A stretch of DNA of 64,000 bases from Halictus rubicundus (GCF_050948215.1 NC_135165.1:6608501-6672500); one strand, 5' to 3'; counted from the stretch's first letter, positions 23,165-36,552 are shown. Translations and numbers: made by a program. Notes: generated by a model not told the origin, from the letters alone.

Positions 23165-24478
23165 CACTCAAGTGACACCATGTTTGGTCGGGCTACGATG
23201 TATCACACTGGGGCCATTGTGAGCTTATGTAAAAATTGGTTAAGACAACTTTGAAAAATTCGGATGGTCCAAAGAGGTCGAAGAAACTTCATATATGCAA
23301 TCGTCGTGCAATGCAGTAGCGAAAAGTGTGTAGGAATTTTGTTAGGGTCATGGTAGACTCCAGAATTAAGCTTCCCGGACCTCCTTCTTAGCCCATAAAG
23401 TTACTCGGTATTAGTGAAATGCATAAATCAAAGTGTTCTTGCACCCTTAGAACAGATGTGTTATAGCATTCGGTGGGTCAGTATAATATTGAACCAGACC
23501 CTCCTCGGGAGGAGGATAAATCACGAACGTTACGAGAACGATTGGACATTTTATAGTATGGATATGCTATTAGATTCATAAGTCGGAGTAAAATGTGGAG
23601 ACGCGGTAAATATAAATTGTCTTTTCGTCTGGGAAACGACGTTAATCGCCGGGGTCGCGAACGAGATTACAAGGCAAGGGGTTAACACGATCACCGTAGA
23701 AATGTAAAACAGTTGTCAGAGAGCGCAGCCGCCCGCTTCGCTTGGGGACAACGAGCTGGAACAGCCTAAGGCGTAACGGGAACGGTCTCTCGCCGGGAAT
23801 GCACGTACGAAAGGATTGTGCGCCGCTGTTAATGACTTTATTAAACGTTCGCTAGAATTCATGGTATTATCCCGTTAGCGGGGGCCGTGCGTGCGTCGTT
23901 TCTCAGGCATTAGTTAGCGTTGTCATTATCGTCCGGATAGCATATCCCTCTGACATTCGGCAGGATTTGTATTGGCTCGTTTCTCACGCGCGCGGTGTAA
24001 ACGGGCGAAGAACGAACCGCGGGACCGGCCGTTACCGCCGCGAGAACTTAACGGCTGAGCTCTTAAACTTCCCATTTACGGTGACGCCACGCTGTAAATT
24101 GCCGATCGATAGGATTATACGAACGTGTAATTAAGGGCCTCTAGCCCCCCGCCATTGCCTGGCCCGGTAGAAGAGCTTGCGTGGCGGCTTTACGCGTCGA
24201 ATTAGTCCGCAGCGTGCTAGGCAGGACCCGCTCAAAAAACAAATGGAGCACCGATAAGACCGCGAGATACGCGGCCAGTTTTTCACCTAACCGTGGCCAC
24301 GATTGGTATTTTATGCGCGTGCAATTTCTTTCGAGAATCAGGCGCCGACGGAAAAAAGGCCAATCAGTCAAACGAAAACGTTTGTAAAACTGACCGATGC
24401 ATTTATTCGGAGATCGGAAGAGATTTCAGTGTCAAACTACATTATTCCGTCTATTTTCAATCTAGAAATACAGTGAAT
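23165..24478. other. Unassigned DNA
   Basis: No supported gene. The sequence after the TTAA at 23161 (CACTCAAGTGACACCATG) and the GGCAAGGGG-TTAA at 23677-23689 look like single ends of further TTAA elements whose partners were not found. The rest is unique DNA, GC-rich after 23700. Confidence 0.4.
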
Positions 24479-24480
24479 TC

Positions 24481-24841
24481 TCGATATATGTCAGCAACGC
24501 GGGTCTTGATGTCGTTTATCGTCCAGGAGACGCTATTCTTTGATCCACGCCGAACGTAGAAAAGGAGAAGCGATGCTCGCAGCCGAGGTCTCGGTCGCTG
24601 AAGAGTGTAAACATAACGTCTCATCGGTGTGAGACCACTACTAATCCAGTAACAAAACTTCTTTATTTTTCATTATTTTTTCGAGGGACTTTCGCCAACA
24701 TATTCGTGGCATTTTTCTAATGAAAATGATATCAAAGGTGATATAATTCCGCTGATATTCGCTTGTGCAATGAACGATGGTGGGGATAATTCCGCGACAT
24801 TTATCAGGCATGCCTCGGCGACATATGTAGGAAATTCACTT
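24481..24841 (+). mobile_element. TA-target MITE (CAGTGAATTCTCG family), enlarged copy
   Basis: The left end CAGTGAATTCTCGATATATG follows TA at 24479-24480. The right end CGACATATGTAGGAAATTCACT is followed by a decayed end and TA at 24842-24843. The outer parts match the 190-bp copies. The interior is about 170 bp longer, and the GTTATGTTTACACTC block is present in inverted form (GAGTGTAAACATAAC, about 24604). It shares the GACGCTATTCTTTGATCCACG variant with 46144. Confidence 0.65.
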
Positions 24842-24843
24842 TA

Positions 24844-27563
24844 TTGACAGCGATGGTGACAAGGAATTACAAGCGAAAAAGATTATCCCAATCCCTCAAT
24901 TGGCTGCAAACATTCATAAAGCTGACTAATGTATTTACTCGACTGTACTTCTTAGTTTCCCAACGTAGGTACTGAAGAGATCAGAAGAGCGTCAAGGTTC
25001 CAATACCTAGCTATGTACTTTCCCCTAGTTTCTATCTAGAAATATTGATAGTAACGATAAAAATGGGCAGTGGGCGAGAAAGATTAGGAAACCATGGCGT
25101 AAACTGAAAGAAATTTGTATCCTGACTTCATCAAGGTCGGAAGACGTGGAATTCGGATTCGCTTTCAACTACATTTTTCGTGGACATAGTTTTGAGTTAC
25201 TTCCGGTGCACGTTGGGGTCAACACGGTAATGTTCTTCATCTCGTGGAGAGTTTCTCCCCCCGCAATTAATATTCCAATAGAGTCCGCGAACGAGAAGGC
25301 TCCGGTTGCCGCAGGTGTGATATGAAAATCGTAAATTGCGCCGGTTCCTAGGTCCACAATGGGATCGGGCTGGGTTCGTTAATAACATCTGCCGCTTACG
25401 ACCGGGAACGACGACACCATCCGGAGGCGGCCGAATTACCGAGGACGGAACGAACGTTGCCATGTCTTTCAGAAATTCCTGTCTCTGCGTCGATCGAGAT
25501 GGCTCTTTGAAAATGTCGTCGCGATTACGAGACAGATGCAGATTCCGTCGTGGAAGGTAATTAGACGCCTCTGGACCAAAATGTTTCCACAGTGGTGTAA
25601 TTAATGGTGCAACTAATTGAGTAGACGGAAATCAGATGGAAGAGGATATTTTGCATTGTTCTGAATTTGTGGTACAACGTGGTCGCAGAACTTTTTTCAT
25701 TGTTAATTTTCTCATCGTTGCATCTCTTTCCGCGGAGAAGAAAAATCGCGTATTTTTGGTCGACCACGGTCTAAAGCGAATCGATTTGTATAAATACGCC
25801 GAACCGGGTTTGGGAAACGAGACAATAACTGAATCGAAGAGGAAGGGAGGCAGACACGATGGAATCACGGGCCGCGGATTCAAGAGAGAGGTCGAGGGGC
25901 GAATTCGAGGGCCGTGCTTCCTCTTTTCCGCAATTCATATCGACAACGCCGGCGAATCTCCGTGGAGGGAAGTGGAAAACATGGCGATTTCCTCTCTGGC
26001 TTTTCTTCTCCGGGCTATCCCGTAGCTACGTGGGCTGTGCCCGTCTCTTTCCCGCCTGTACTGGCTGCCGGTTTTCGTTCTTTTCCAGCGGGGCGCCCAT
26101 CAGCCGAGAGAGTTAAATAAAATTTATCTCGTCCGACGCAGCAGCCCCCGCGGAATTCCGGCGCATTCCGGCAGGCAGACGCGGGAGCTGCATCCGGGTT
26201 CACCGCGACGGAACAGCCGTGGAAAAGAAGGAAGCCGAGAGACGGCACGAGGAGCATTTGGCCCCGGCTCGAAATGTCGCAATGCGTGCAAATTGCAGCC
26301 TCGGCGCCCGCCTTTCGCCTCGCAACCTTTTTTCCTTAATTTCCCGGGCGAAGCCGTTCCGCGAAGCAAAGAGAGGTCGAGAGTCGTTTTCTCCGGGCCG
26401 CCCTTCTTCCCGCGGCGATGAAAGTCCGAAAACGGGCGGCACGTTGTTTTATTAACGGGCCAGAGTGGCAGGTTCGAGGAGCTCGCGCCGAATCCCCCGG
26501 TCCATTTGATTCGTGCGGAGAGAGGGAGAGAGAGAGTACTCGCCTAGGCCAGGCCACGCGCGCGCTCGTGAGCTTGCAAATTTAATAGGCGTTAATGTTT
26601 CACCGGTTTTATTTATTTCTAGAGGCGGCTGCATATTCCATTTAGCCGGCGAATATTTTATGCCCCTCCGCCGCCTCTAAATTCTACGCTTTTACGCGCA
26701 ATTGTACCGCGCGCCGCTCCAAGTTGCTGAGTGCTCTCCTCCGCTACGTATGATTTAAGGACGACGGCGGCGCGACGAATAATTCCGCGGGAGACAATTC
26801 GACACAAGTGACAGACGACTCGTCCCCGTCTGTAATGGCTGATCGCCCATCAAACGGCTCGTCCCGCGATGGTTTCACCGGGAGAATTATTCGCAGTCAC
26901 GGTAAACCGAGTTGTGCGTTGTTTAACGCCCTCCAGTCTAGCGGTAATATTCAGTCTGATAAATGTTTCGTTAACTTCGCGAACCTCCGACTCTCGCCGC
27001 AAATTGGGTCGGGTCAGAGTTAAGGGGTAGAAACAGATGACACGAAAGTTGCATTATTTCCGCAAACTACCAGCTGCGGAAGGTCACGACAACGGCCTCG
27101 GCCGAGAAAGCCACGATCCCGGCGAATGGTCGGGGGGAGGGGAGGATAAATCGCGAGGCGTTTCGACGCGTGGCGCGCGTGCACGCAAATATTTGAAATT
27201 CGTCGCGCGTGCAACGACCAGACGCGTGCTACGACGCGACGCGTTGTTCTCTGCGTGCCGGGCTTACGTCGACGATTTCAATCGATGACGATTCCTGGAA
27301 GAATGTCTGAACTGGTTGAAGCATGCACTAAACGCGATACTCGTTCTCGGAATCCTTTCGCTGCAAACAGATGCACACTGTGATGATCGAGGGTCGAGGT
27401 CGTTGATTTACCATTATTTTCCAGTGATCTCCGATCGCGCAGTTAGTGTACACAAATCGTGTAAACATTTCTTATCGGAACGGTTTCGCTGGATGGCAAA
27501 GATGTTCTCCAAGTGCATCGAATACTGACACTCGAAGGCATTGTGTCAAACATGTACAAATAT
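24844..27563. other. Unassigned unique DNA, GC-rich after 25800
   Basis: No supported gene in 2.7 kb. Frames of up to 129 codons overlap on both strands around 25600-26560 and show no domain. A short degenerate AG-rich tract lies at 26517-26537. Confidence 0.45.
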
Positions 27564-27567
27564 TTAA

Positions 27568-27728
27568 CCAGTTAACTGTGTTCGACGAGTATACTCGTCA
27601 TGAAGAAATGGCAATATTTTGTGTCATGACGAGTATACTCGTCAAGACAGCTATAATTCACACAGCGGTTAATTTTTGCGACGCAACTTAGGTACACATT
27701 TTTCAAAGAGGTCGCAACAGCTAACTGG
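27568..27728. mobile_element. TTAA-flanked MITE with two perfect 16-bp palindromes
   Basis: A 161-bp element between TTAA at 27564-27567 and 27729-27732. Ends CCAGTTAACTGT / ACAGCTAACTGG (one mismatch). It carries the perfect palindrome GACGAGTATACTCGTC twice, at 27584-27599 and 27628-27643. There is no coding capacity. The type is piggyBac-like by target site only. Confidence 0.85.
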
Positions 27729-27732
27729 TTAA

Positions 27733-28804
27733 AGAAGAGATTGAAACAGTGGCGCGCCTGTTTCAGCATTGCAATTCAAACTGAGGATAGTCAAGATTTA
27801 CTGATAACGAAGCAAATGAAGTTAAAAAAATTTTATTTGCAACAAACAAAGCTTATCCTCGCGAATCAGCTCAGTTGATCATCAACTCGCGAGTACTTGG
27901 AAGAGCTTCTTACAGGATGCGTGCGACAATTTGCGAAGACCGGTGGACGAATCCAAGGTGGCAGAGTAGAACAAGCGCGTAATCGCCGATTCTGAATGTA
28001 ATTCGGCCGTAAATAGCCAGGGTTGTCGGAGGCAGCGTGTGCTCGGTGGCCGAAGTGCATGAACAAAGCGTCGATTCGTTTGTTTTCGTGGTGACTGGCA
28101 CGCACGCCGGGGTGCCGAGGCGATATTTGCAAGCTCGGCCGAGGCAAGCGCGCCAAAACGGGCCCAGGAAAGCGAATGAACGGCCCCCCGTATCCACGCG
28201 CTCCTCTATCTCGGCGTGCACGCCTGACCGCTTGAGCGGGTGCAACCATGCCTCCGAAGCGCGATCCCGAGGACGATAATCGGCTCCTGAGATATGCATA
28301 AACGTTTTCCGCTCTGTTTCTCGCGCGCTTCTTCGGGGCTCCGCCTTCCTCGCGAGCCTCTTCGCTCGAACAAAACCGCGCTCTCCCGTATCTCTTAATA
28401 ATCCCCCTCTCTCTGCCACCTCCGTGAAAGACGGAGAACACCGTCTTTTTCATTTCAGAGCGAACGCGGACCAGTAAGCATCGGTTTTTAATATTGTATT
28501 CGCAGAAGATGTGCTCGACCCTGCGCAGAAACAAGCGGCTCGCATAAATTCTCTACGTATTTTGCGCACGCGGCGTTTCATATACTCGGTGCAGTAGATT
28601 AGGCGATAACAAGAACGTAGATTCTAGTTAACAGCTAAGTCAGTCTTCTGTAGCTCGAATTTTTGGGACTTGAAAGTAGCAAGTATCTAGGTTAACAATG
28701 AATTCGCATAAAATCTAACTCAAAAATATCGATATATCCGTATGTGACTTCAAAGTTACACGGAGCTGTGGAGAGTTAACTGCCATTCCATGGATTTATA
28801 TTCT
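27733..28804. other. Unassigned GC-rich DNA
   Basis: Contains the 222-codon minus-strand frame 27866-28534. It is arginine-rich, overlapped in another frame by a 169-codon frame, and has no recognisable domain, so it is not called a gene. Nothing else is supported. Confidence 0.4.
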
Positions 28805-28808
28805 TTAA

Positions 28809-29061
28809 CCCTTAAGTGCATAGGTAAACTAAACATTAGGAACATGAATGCATACATGGGGTCCATTGAGGACCCCGCTTACCTAATTCCTTGCTAACTT
28901 TGATTACAGCAACAATTTATTTCTGTAAACACATTGAACATAACCTAAATATTGACAGAAGCAAATAGCTGAACTCTCAGTTCACAAATGGCGCGGCTAA
29001 AAATGTTAACACAAAATCCGACACTGGGGTCCTTTGCGGACCCCACTCATGCATTTAAGGG
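28809..29061. mobile_element. TTAA-flanked MITE with GGGGTCC..GGACCCC hairpins at both ends
   Basis: A 253-bp element. TTAA at 28805-28808 on the left, decayed to TTGA at 29062-29065 on the right. Terminal inverted repeat CCCTTAAGTGCAT / ATGCATTTAAGGG. A perfect hairpin GGGGTCC-ATTGA-GGACCCC lies at 28858-28876 and a second with the same stem and a different loop (TTTGC) at 29026-29044, each close to one end. There is no coding capacity. Confidence 0.87.
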
Positions 29062-30003
29062 TTGAAACAACAACGTTCGTTGGCTGACGTTTCTGGCGTG
29101 GCGATTATCTCAGGTTGGAATTTTTTTCGGTAGCGGTGCGTGTCGGCCGCGACGTATTATAATTTCATATTTCACAGTCGAGGCGGGCCGAAAGGGGATG
29201 GCACTCGACCTCTTTGGCAGCCGCTGATCCAATATTTGAAAATTAAATTAATCGTGGTTATTAAATTATTAGAGACGTATCGATCCCGGCGTGCGCAGCT
29301 CGTTAATCATCCGTCCGTCCAATTAGCGGCATCATTCGTCACGGAATCTTCAACGCGCGCGGCCGAAGCGTCGAAGCGCCGAAGCGCGTCCGCCGGAATG
29401 AAACCGCAGAGGATCCCGGGGCCTCGTGCGCCTCGAAGACGATGCCCGGTTCACCAGGGGATCCTGTTATCGACGTTCCGCGGCAAACTGTGACCGAACG
29501 GAGTTGGGTCTCGCATGAATTGCGAGACCTCTCGCGAAAACGCAGTAATTCGGTCGGGGGAGTCGTGAACCGCGAAAATAGATAGCAGGAATTGGAGTTC
29601 CGGAAGCCCGGGAAAGCCAAGGCAGAGGTTAAGAAAAGCTCCAGCCCGTGTAGTACTCGGCGGTACAAGCCTGAAGTCTGCGAGGACTCGCAGAGCCTGG
29701 AGGGGCACGGTGTTTCCTCTCGAGGACGAGGTTATTCGCCGTGTTAAATGCTCGGCTAAAATTGAGTGGCTGTTCCTCGTGGACCGCCGGAGAAAGAGAA
29801 GCTCCGAGAGAACCCGGTAGAGAAGATACGAGAGGCTAGGTACTAAAACGAAGGTTCATCTTTGTTAGAAGGTCGGCGCCGACAGAGACGGAGACAGGCG
29901 GCGAGAGGGCGAAAGGGTGGATCATAAGGGCAAGCTTTAAAACGCGGTCATTTCTTAAACTGCGCTCATCGCGAGGAAACTTTTGGTCGAGGTATTCTCT
30001 CCG

Positions 30004-30008
<5 letters not shown>

Positions 30009-30034
<26 letters not shown>

Positions 30035-30035
30035 T
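30009..30035. repeat. (CT)n microsatellite
   Basis: A run of about 13 CT units, followed about 55 bp later by a short (CTT)n run at 30095-30110. Confidence 0.9.
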
Positions 30036-33000
30036 GGCCCTTCTCGTTCTCTGATCCTCGTCTCCCAGGTTTCTCGGCGTTCCTCCTTCGCCTTCTTCTT
30101 CTTCTTCTTTCGGCTTTGAGAATCGAGACAGGACGCACCTGAGGGGCGAAGAGTTAACCAGAGACTATAAAACTTGGTAGACGTTGTTAACGTTTCATTT
30201 ACATAAATGACAGCCTTGAATCGCGACTTAACGCGATTTTCGAGCGTCCGCGCAAACTCACCGCTCGGGGAAAGAAAGTTCCGCGCCGAGTCTCGCGTCA
30301 ATCCGACGCGGTCTAGCGCCGCGATTTTATCCGAAAGCAAGAGGTCCCGTTTTCGTTTCTTCGTTAAAGGATTCGCGATCGTAATTATTCGGCACACGTA
30401 TCCCCCCCTCCACTCGCCCCTGCGGACGATTCACGTCGATGAAAGCAACGCCACCAGCCGGGCCCGGTGCTGTTCGACGATCAACGTCGCGTAAATTATC
30501 GCGTCGAATTCCTCGGGCTCCATCCACCACCGGGGAAAAAGAACGACGAGAGGACCGACTTTTCTTGTACGGGCTGTTCCCGCTTGTTCGAACCCGGGGC
30601 CCCCGACTTAAATTTAATCCGGCGGGCTTAATCTCACGATCTCAATTTATGAATATCCTCGATAAGAACCGGCCGGCGATTCGCACGTGATTTACGATCG
30701 AATTCGTGCCGTGATTTGTAAGAAATCGATAATATATGGAAGACACAGAGGAGAAGTCGTCGATTCTTACCGGTGGGAGCCCTGCTCTCACTCTCTATCT
30801 CTCTTTCTCTGTCTCTGGGGCGGCAGACTAACGCCCGATTCGCCACGCCAAGAGCCGCGTCCTTACCAGAAGGATCAGAGACCCGAACCTGTCTCGAACA
30901 CCGGCGGCCACCTGCCACCTGCGCGTCCTTGCTCCTCCGCCCGGTTCAGCCCTCGTCGCTCGGGAAAATACTTCAAAACTTCTCCGTACAATTCCGGAGT
31001 TTCTTAATTCGTCTTCGTATCCGCGGACCCTCCCGACGCCATACTTCCGAAATTTGGACAGAGATATCTCCAGATATACTCTTGATTAAATGCAACTACC
31101 TCCTATTTGCATTAGCTGTTTTCCATTCTTCGCCCGAGATGTACGGGCAAAATAGTATCTGAAGTACAAATATTGTCAGAGATTATCGAGGGAATAGGGC
31201 TACGTTGGTCAAAACACGATGCTGTTAACAATCCAAAATTCGTTTACACATTTTTAAACACACGAAGATGATGCGTTGATCAATAGAAAACGGCGCCATC
31301 GTTGTACTCTTTCGAATTGCAGTTCCCTCTCAGTTGCATTACTAGTTTGTTTTTCTATTTTCAACCCACAAGTCTTTGTATTTGTTCGCCGACTTGGTGG
31401 AAATGCGAACGATCCTTTATTTAAAGCTGATGAATTTACAGGTCTCATTAACCACCTAGAAACGCGAAGATGACAGCTCTGCATTGATCATTAAACTGTG
31501 CACACTCGAGATAATTCGAGCGGCGTTGTATTTTATGCTGCTATAATTTTTCACACTCGAATATAATCGAGAATTGAAAATAACAATGTGAAAGCAAAGA
31601 AAAAAAATCGTTTTATTGATATCTATCATTTACACGGGATTGTAAGCTATAACACTTATTTATTCAAGAATAAAATATAGCCTTTTTCCATGGAAAAAAA
31701 GCGCAGAACATCAAAAATTGATTTTTTTTTGGCCGGTTTAAAAAAAAAACTGTGCGTTAAGGGGTTAAGAACGAAAACACAGTCGTTTGTATCTCTAGCC
31801 CCTTTTCACAGGATACTTTCAAAATTTAGGAGTCTAAAAAAAAATCAATGAACTATTGGAATAAATGAACTATTGATTAGACGCAGCAACCTTCCACAGG
31901 TATTACAGGTTCCATTTTGAAACCTGCACCCAAAGTGTCCGACGTTCTATATCGGCAGGTGGAAATAAACTTGGACCAAATTAAAGCTAACTTTCTAACG
32001 ACAGCGACAGTAAGATGACAAGCTCGAGTATCGATCTGAACCGGTTCGGTTTCTCGAATCAGGCGGCATTGGGTTGCCGGTTCGCAGTTTCATTGATCAT
32101 CGGGGCCTAGGCTAGCTCGATTCACGGCGCGATCCACGGGCCGATAACTATGAAAAATGTGCGTGGCTTAACGTATTCATCCGGGCGCACGATTAGGCGT
32201 GCCTGTGACCGGTGAGTCGGGCATTCTCCGGATACCGGATATTCGCCGGGTACGATTATTCACCGTCACCGCGACTTCCAGTTGTCGCATGCGCCGCGCC
32301 GCGCCGCGTCTCGTCGCGCCGCCGCGCCGCCGTGTGCACAGGTATTACGCCGGTGTGTTTGGGTCGTTCGCAGCTTGCGGACGCAGGTTAAGCACCGAGG
32401 AGAGGAGAGAGCCCCGGAAAGGCCGGCTCCGGTTGGCTGGCATTTCGGCCCCGAGATAATAACTCGTCCGGCGGGATGACTAGGCGCCACCCGGTATCCA
32501 AGAATGCCGGTGCTTGTCTGGGCCGGTCGGTTGGTCCTTGCCTTAATGCCGGCCAGCGAGATAAGCGCGATTATTGCCACGAAAAAGAGGTGAACGATCC
32601 CGATTCGAGAGCCAGCCGGCTCGTTACCCTCGTGGACGATTGCCAGGCGACATCGGACAAGATACCATCCGCCAAGACGCGACCCGTGCCGGAACTTCCG
32701 GGGAAATATCCGCGGACATTACCGAAGGTGCCCCGGTTCACCGACTCCAAAAAATTAAATTTCTTTCGCCTTAATCGGTGGTACCATTCGTACAGATTAC
32801 GTCCCTACAGTTTCAGCCAGAGATTCAAAGTAGTTGTGTAGATACAGGTCGTGGAACATTCATGACGCTCTAACATGCAGATAAATCCGCTTTCCTCGAA
32901 AATATTCACAGAATCGCGTTTCCACGGCATATTCTTCCGCGGAAAAATTTCTGTATTTTCCTTGAATGCGATATGAAGTTGTCCTAAAAGTTTCAGAAGA

Positions 33001-33555
33001 ATCGCTACACAATAGGAGTGATTTTTTTAAAGAAGAGTAGTCGTAAACTCGCGTAAAACCGCATAGTCATTGGGAACATATATTTAACCATTCAGTGTCG
33101 ATATGCAGCTGTCTTTTTGTACGTCCACCTTTGTTACAGATGTAACCAAAATTTGTTGCATATTTAGCCATCCCCGATGTTCTTTATAAGTATCTTCGAA
33201 TTTCAGAAAGTAAACGATAATGCTTCAGACTGTATCTCATCCGACAGTCTTGTGTAATAATTTGTGAGATGCTTTTTCCAGTCAGTACAAAATTCAGACA
33301 TTATCTCTGAGGGTTAGAAAGGGAAATATATTTGAAACAACCCGGAAACATTACGAATAAAGCTGTAGAGGGTCTATTGTCATATTCGGTGGATTTCTAA
33401 ACTATTCGGAAAACGACCTTCTCATGTTTTTCGAGCGGGAGGATGGAATGAAGGAAAACAGAGGTTCGCGAAGTGATCAGAGTTCGCCCGACAATTATAA
33501 GACGATCGTCCTCAGCAGGGACTTCGAGGCTGGTGGGAGCCGTTCGCTTCTCCCG

Positions 33556-33605
33556 ACTCCTCTCTCTCTCTCTCTCTCTTGCTCTCTCTTGCTCTCTCTT
33601 CCTCT
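33556..33605. repeat. (CT)n-rich tract
   Basis: CT runs interrupted by TTG, with a tandem CTTGCTCTCT unit. It gives a spurious leucine/serine-rich frame. Confidence 0.85.
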
Positions 33606-36053
33606 ATCGTTGTCTTGCTTTGTCCTCTCGAGGCCATGGAGGCAGAGCCGCGAGGTCTATATTGCAGTTAATCTATGTTCCGATTGTATCTGTTCATTGG
33701 GTTACGAAGTACCCAGGCACGGGCCCTCGGACATTAACTGCCGTTGTTACTGCCTGCAACGATCGCAGATACCGGCGGTTTCACCGCATTCGCCCCCGTG
33801 TCGTGTGTGTTTGCATGGGAGCAGGCTGCGGAGTAGCCTGATCGATAGAATGGAATAGAATACCAGGGAGGAAGATCACGACGGGAGTGTAAGGAGACGA
33901 AAGAATAAGGGGTGGCTCTCCTCGATAACGATGAATTTAACGCGACGCCGGGGACCCCGGTCGCTTTATCTAGCCGACTTGTACCCCTTCCTCTTCGACC
34001 CCCTTTTCCTCGTCGCGTAGCTTTTTAATCGGTCAGGCAGATTAGTGGCATTTCTCGTTAATTAATACGACGTCGATAGAACGCGTGACGCTATTCAAGC
34101 AATTTCTGTTGTTTACTCCTCCCGCGGACGGAATGCACTCCTCGCGGACTGCGAAATCCTTTAGGAATCTTCAGCCTCGGAAGATCCTTGAACCACCATA
34201 CGTTCGCTTATTTAACGCAACGACCAACTGGTCCTGGCATCAGCCTCTTGCTTATATCCACGGTTAATATTCAATCGAAGAAACTTGTCCGTAACTCAAT
34301 TTTAATTAAGCGAGCGGTTCACTCCTCGACCAGGTTGTCGGAAAATTCCTCGTCAGAGATGCTAATCCTTGATAATGGAACGTCCCATTTCCGTTTCAAA
34401 ATTCCGTGACATTTCTAATATATGTATATCTCGAATCAATTGCTCAGATAACGTTCTGTACGAAGTAATTACGTTGAAATCTTGCACAAAAACCGTAAGT
34501 GTTCTAGAAAGTATTTGACATCGTTCTCCTTTAGACTGTGAGTTCAATATATATGATAACAAGAATCTTTACGTAAAATAAAAAGTATCCTCGAATTGTC
34601 GTCCCAAATAATTTCAGACAAGATAATTCGAGGAAAACGAGTCCAGTATGTTGCGAGTGTAACGGTCGAGTTGCAATCGAAGGGACTCGAAATCTCGGAG
34701 TCGGCTCGAGTCGCATAACTCCTCGGACGTCTGGGATTCCCCTTGAATTCGAGCACGTCGGCTCGAAGCAAGACATACGATTAATTACTGTGCGCCACGT
34801 TCGAATGCGGTGGCGGCAACTGTAGTAGAAGCGCCGCGGCGCCTGCATCGGCTTCGGCGTCGAGTCACAGGTAGGTACGACTTGCACGCCAACCGTGGAA
34901 CTTCCAACTAGACTCCCCTGAAACGTTGTTCCACGTAGATCCCGCGACCGAGCGAGTATCGCCGTGCAGGAGATACGTGTGCACCCACTCCTGGGATCAG
35001 ATACGCGTTATCAGTTTTCCGGAATTAACCGTTCCCCGCTGGTCGAGGCCGTCGAGCTTCTTCGATATTTCGAGAAGTTCTTGAAACGCCGAACACCGTC
35101 GAAACTCCCACTTGGTAGATAGGATTCATTTGGGGCTCCGAATACGTTCGCGATAGAGGATGAATGCGATCGATCTAGGCTCTTATCGATAAAAACGTTT
35201 GTACTGCCCTGCTTCGCTCGAGCGAGATTTTGCTCGAGTTAGATAAGACGTACTGTAGATTTACCGCTGGCTGCGTGGTTTCTTTCACAAATTTGATGAA
35301 ATTAAAATTTCTTTGTTATTCATAATTTCGTAGAGGAAACAGAGAAGGATAAGGGTATTGATAACAGAGAAATAGAATTTCTTTTCGCTTGGAGTTCACC
35401 TGCAAGGAACTCGTAAACGTAGCACCACTTGCAGTATTTATTTCGTTGCCTCGTGATTATAATAAGGTTTGAAGCGACGTTCTCGAATTCTCTGCCATTT
35501 TGTCACAAAATGATAAAATGCACGATAATTGTCCAAGACAGAGTTCCATTCACATTGCCTTCAAAAAATGACAAACAGATCTCTACAGGGGATTGAGCGT
35601 TTAAGTGGAGGGTGGAAGAGCCCGACTCTACAGTGTTCAGTTATGGTGTATAAAGAATGAACTCGCATCCATGATTAATTACCGCAGGTAAAAATCCGGC
35701 GGAACTTTCGGTCCCGGGAGCCATAAAAGTTTGTTAGCTCGTTCTTCGCCAGGATAATCCTCGAGTCATTTTCAACCCTCGTTTCCTTCAAGGGCGTACT
35801 TCAGCCTCGTTCCTCAGCCAGCTGGATCCTTCGATCCTCTAAGCGTCTGAGCGCCCATGTTCTATCATCTTCGGGACGTAAGCATGGACGTCGGCGAGTA
35901 GCCTGACCGCAGAAATATTTGTTTGAACACGGTAATCGTACGACAGCGGGCGTCACGGACCTCCAGCGCCGGTCGCAAAGTTGTCGGACGCAGTTTGGTG
36001 GAAGGGTGGACGAGAAAGAGGCCGGGAAAACAGGGTACGAAGGAGAGAAAAGG

Positions 36054-36057
<4 letters not shown>

Positions 36058-36106
<49 letters not shown>
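36058..36106. repeat. (AG)n microsatellite
   Basis: About 23 AG units. Serine/leucine or glutamate/arginine frames across it are artefacts. Confidence 0.95.
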
Positions 36107-36109
<3 letters not shown>

Positions 36110-36552
36110 TGGAAATTAGCGGTGAACGCGAAGTGGTGCTTTCCGGCCGTCGTACGGGGAGCCTCATACGGTCGGGCAAGGAGCCGAAGGTTAATTAGAA
36201 ATTCTCGGTGGTAATCGGCGGCTCTCGGGGTGGACCACCGATCGATGGTGGTCAACTGGGCTCATTGTTGGGTCTACCAGACACTCCCCTATTCTCCGCG
36301 CCGTTGCAACAGCGCGCGGTGCAACGCTCACGACCGCGTCAACCCTCTTCGCGAGCTATCGTCATCCGTTGCACCGTGGTTTATTCGGAAACCGCCCCTT
36401 CGTCGACTGTCAGTGCTCATTGTTTAAACACTTTTAGGGCTGACTTCCAGATTGATTCATCACCGCTCGTTGATGAAATCCGAAGAATTCTATACATGTC
36501 CAATGTCCGCGTTTCGTTGGGAACTCGACGAAACACTTAGGCAGGGAATTAA

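Larger units (their letters stand above)
29066..36548. other. Unassigned unique DNA, 7.5 kb
   Basis: No supported gene or structural RNA. Holds the (CT)n tract at 30009-30035, a C/T-rich run at 33556-33605, an AT-rich segment with unmatched repeat-like ends at 31490-31765 and the (AG)n tract at 36058-36106. GC-rich blocks (30200-31000, 32100-32750) generate overlapping frames without domains. It could be intronic or intergenic. Confidence 0.45.

Noticed and set aside
27866..28534. 222-codon minus-strand open frame
   Set aside because: Arginine-rich, in CpG-rich DNA, overlapped by a 169-codon frame in another register, no recognisable domain or splice context.
31490..31765. AT-rich segment as a TTAA MITE (CTGTGCGTTAAGGGG-TTAA right end)
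   Set aside because: No matching inverted end could be found at the left side, so element status was not claimed.
35215..35245. CTCGAGC..GCTCGAG short hairpin as a microRNA candidate
   Set aside because: The stem is only about 7-8 bp, far too short for a microRNA precursor.
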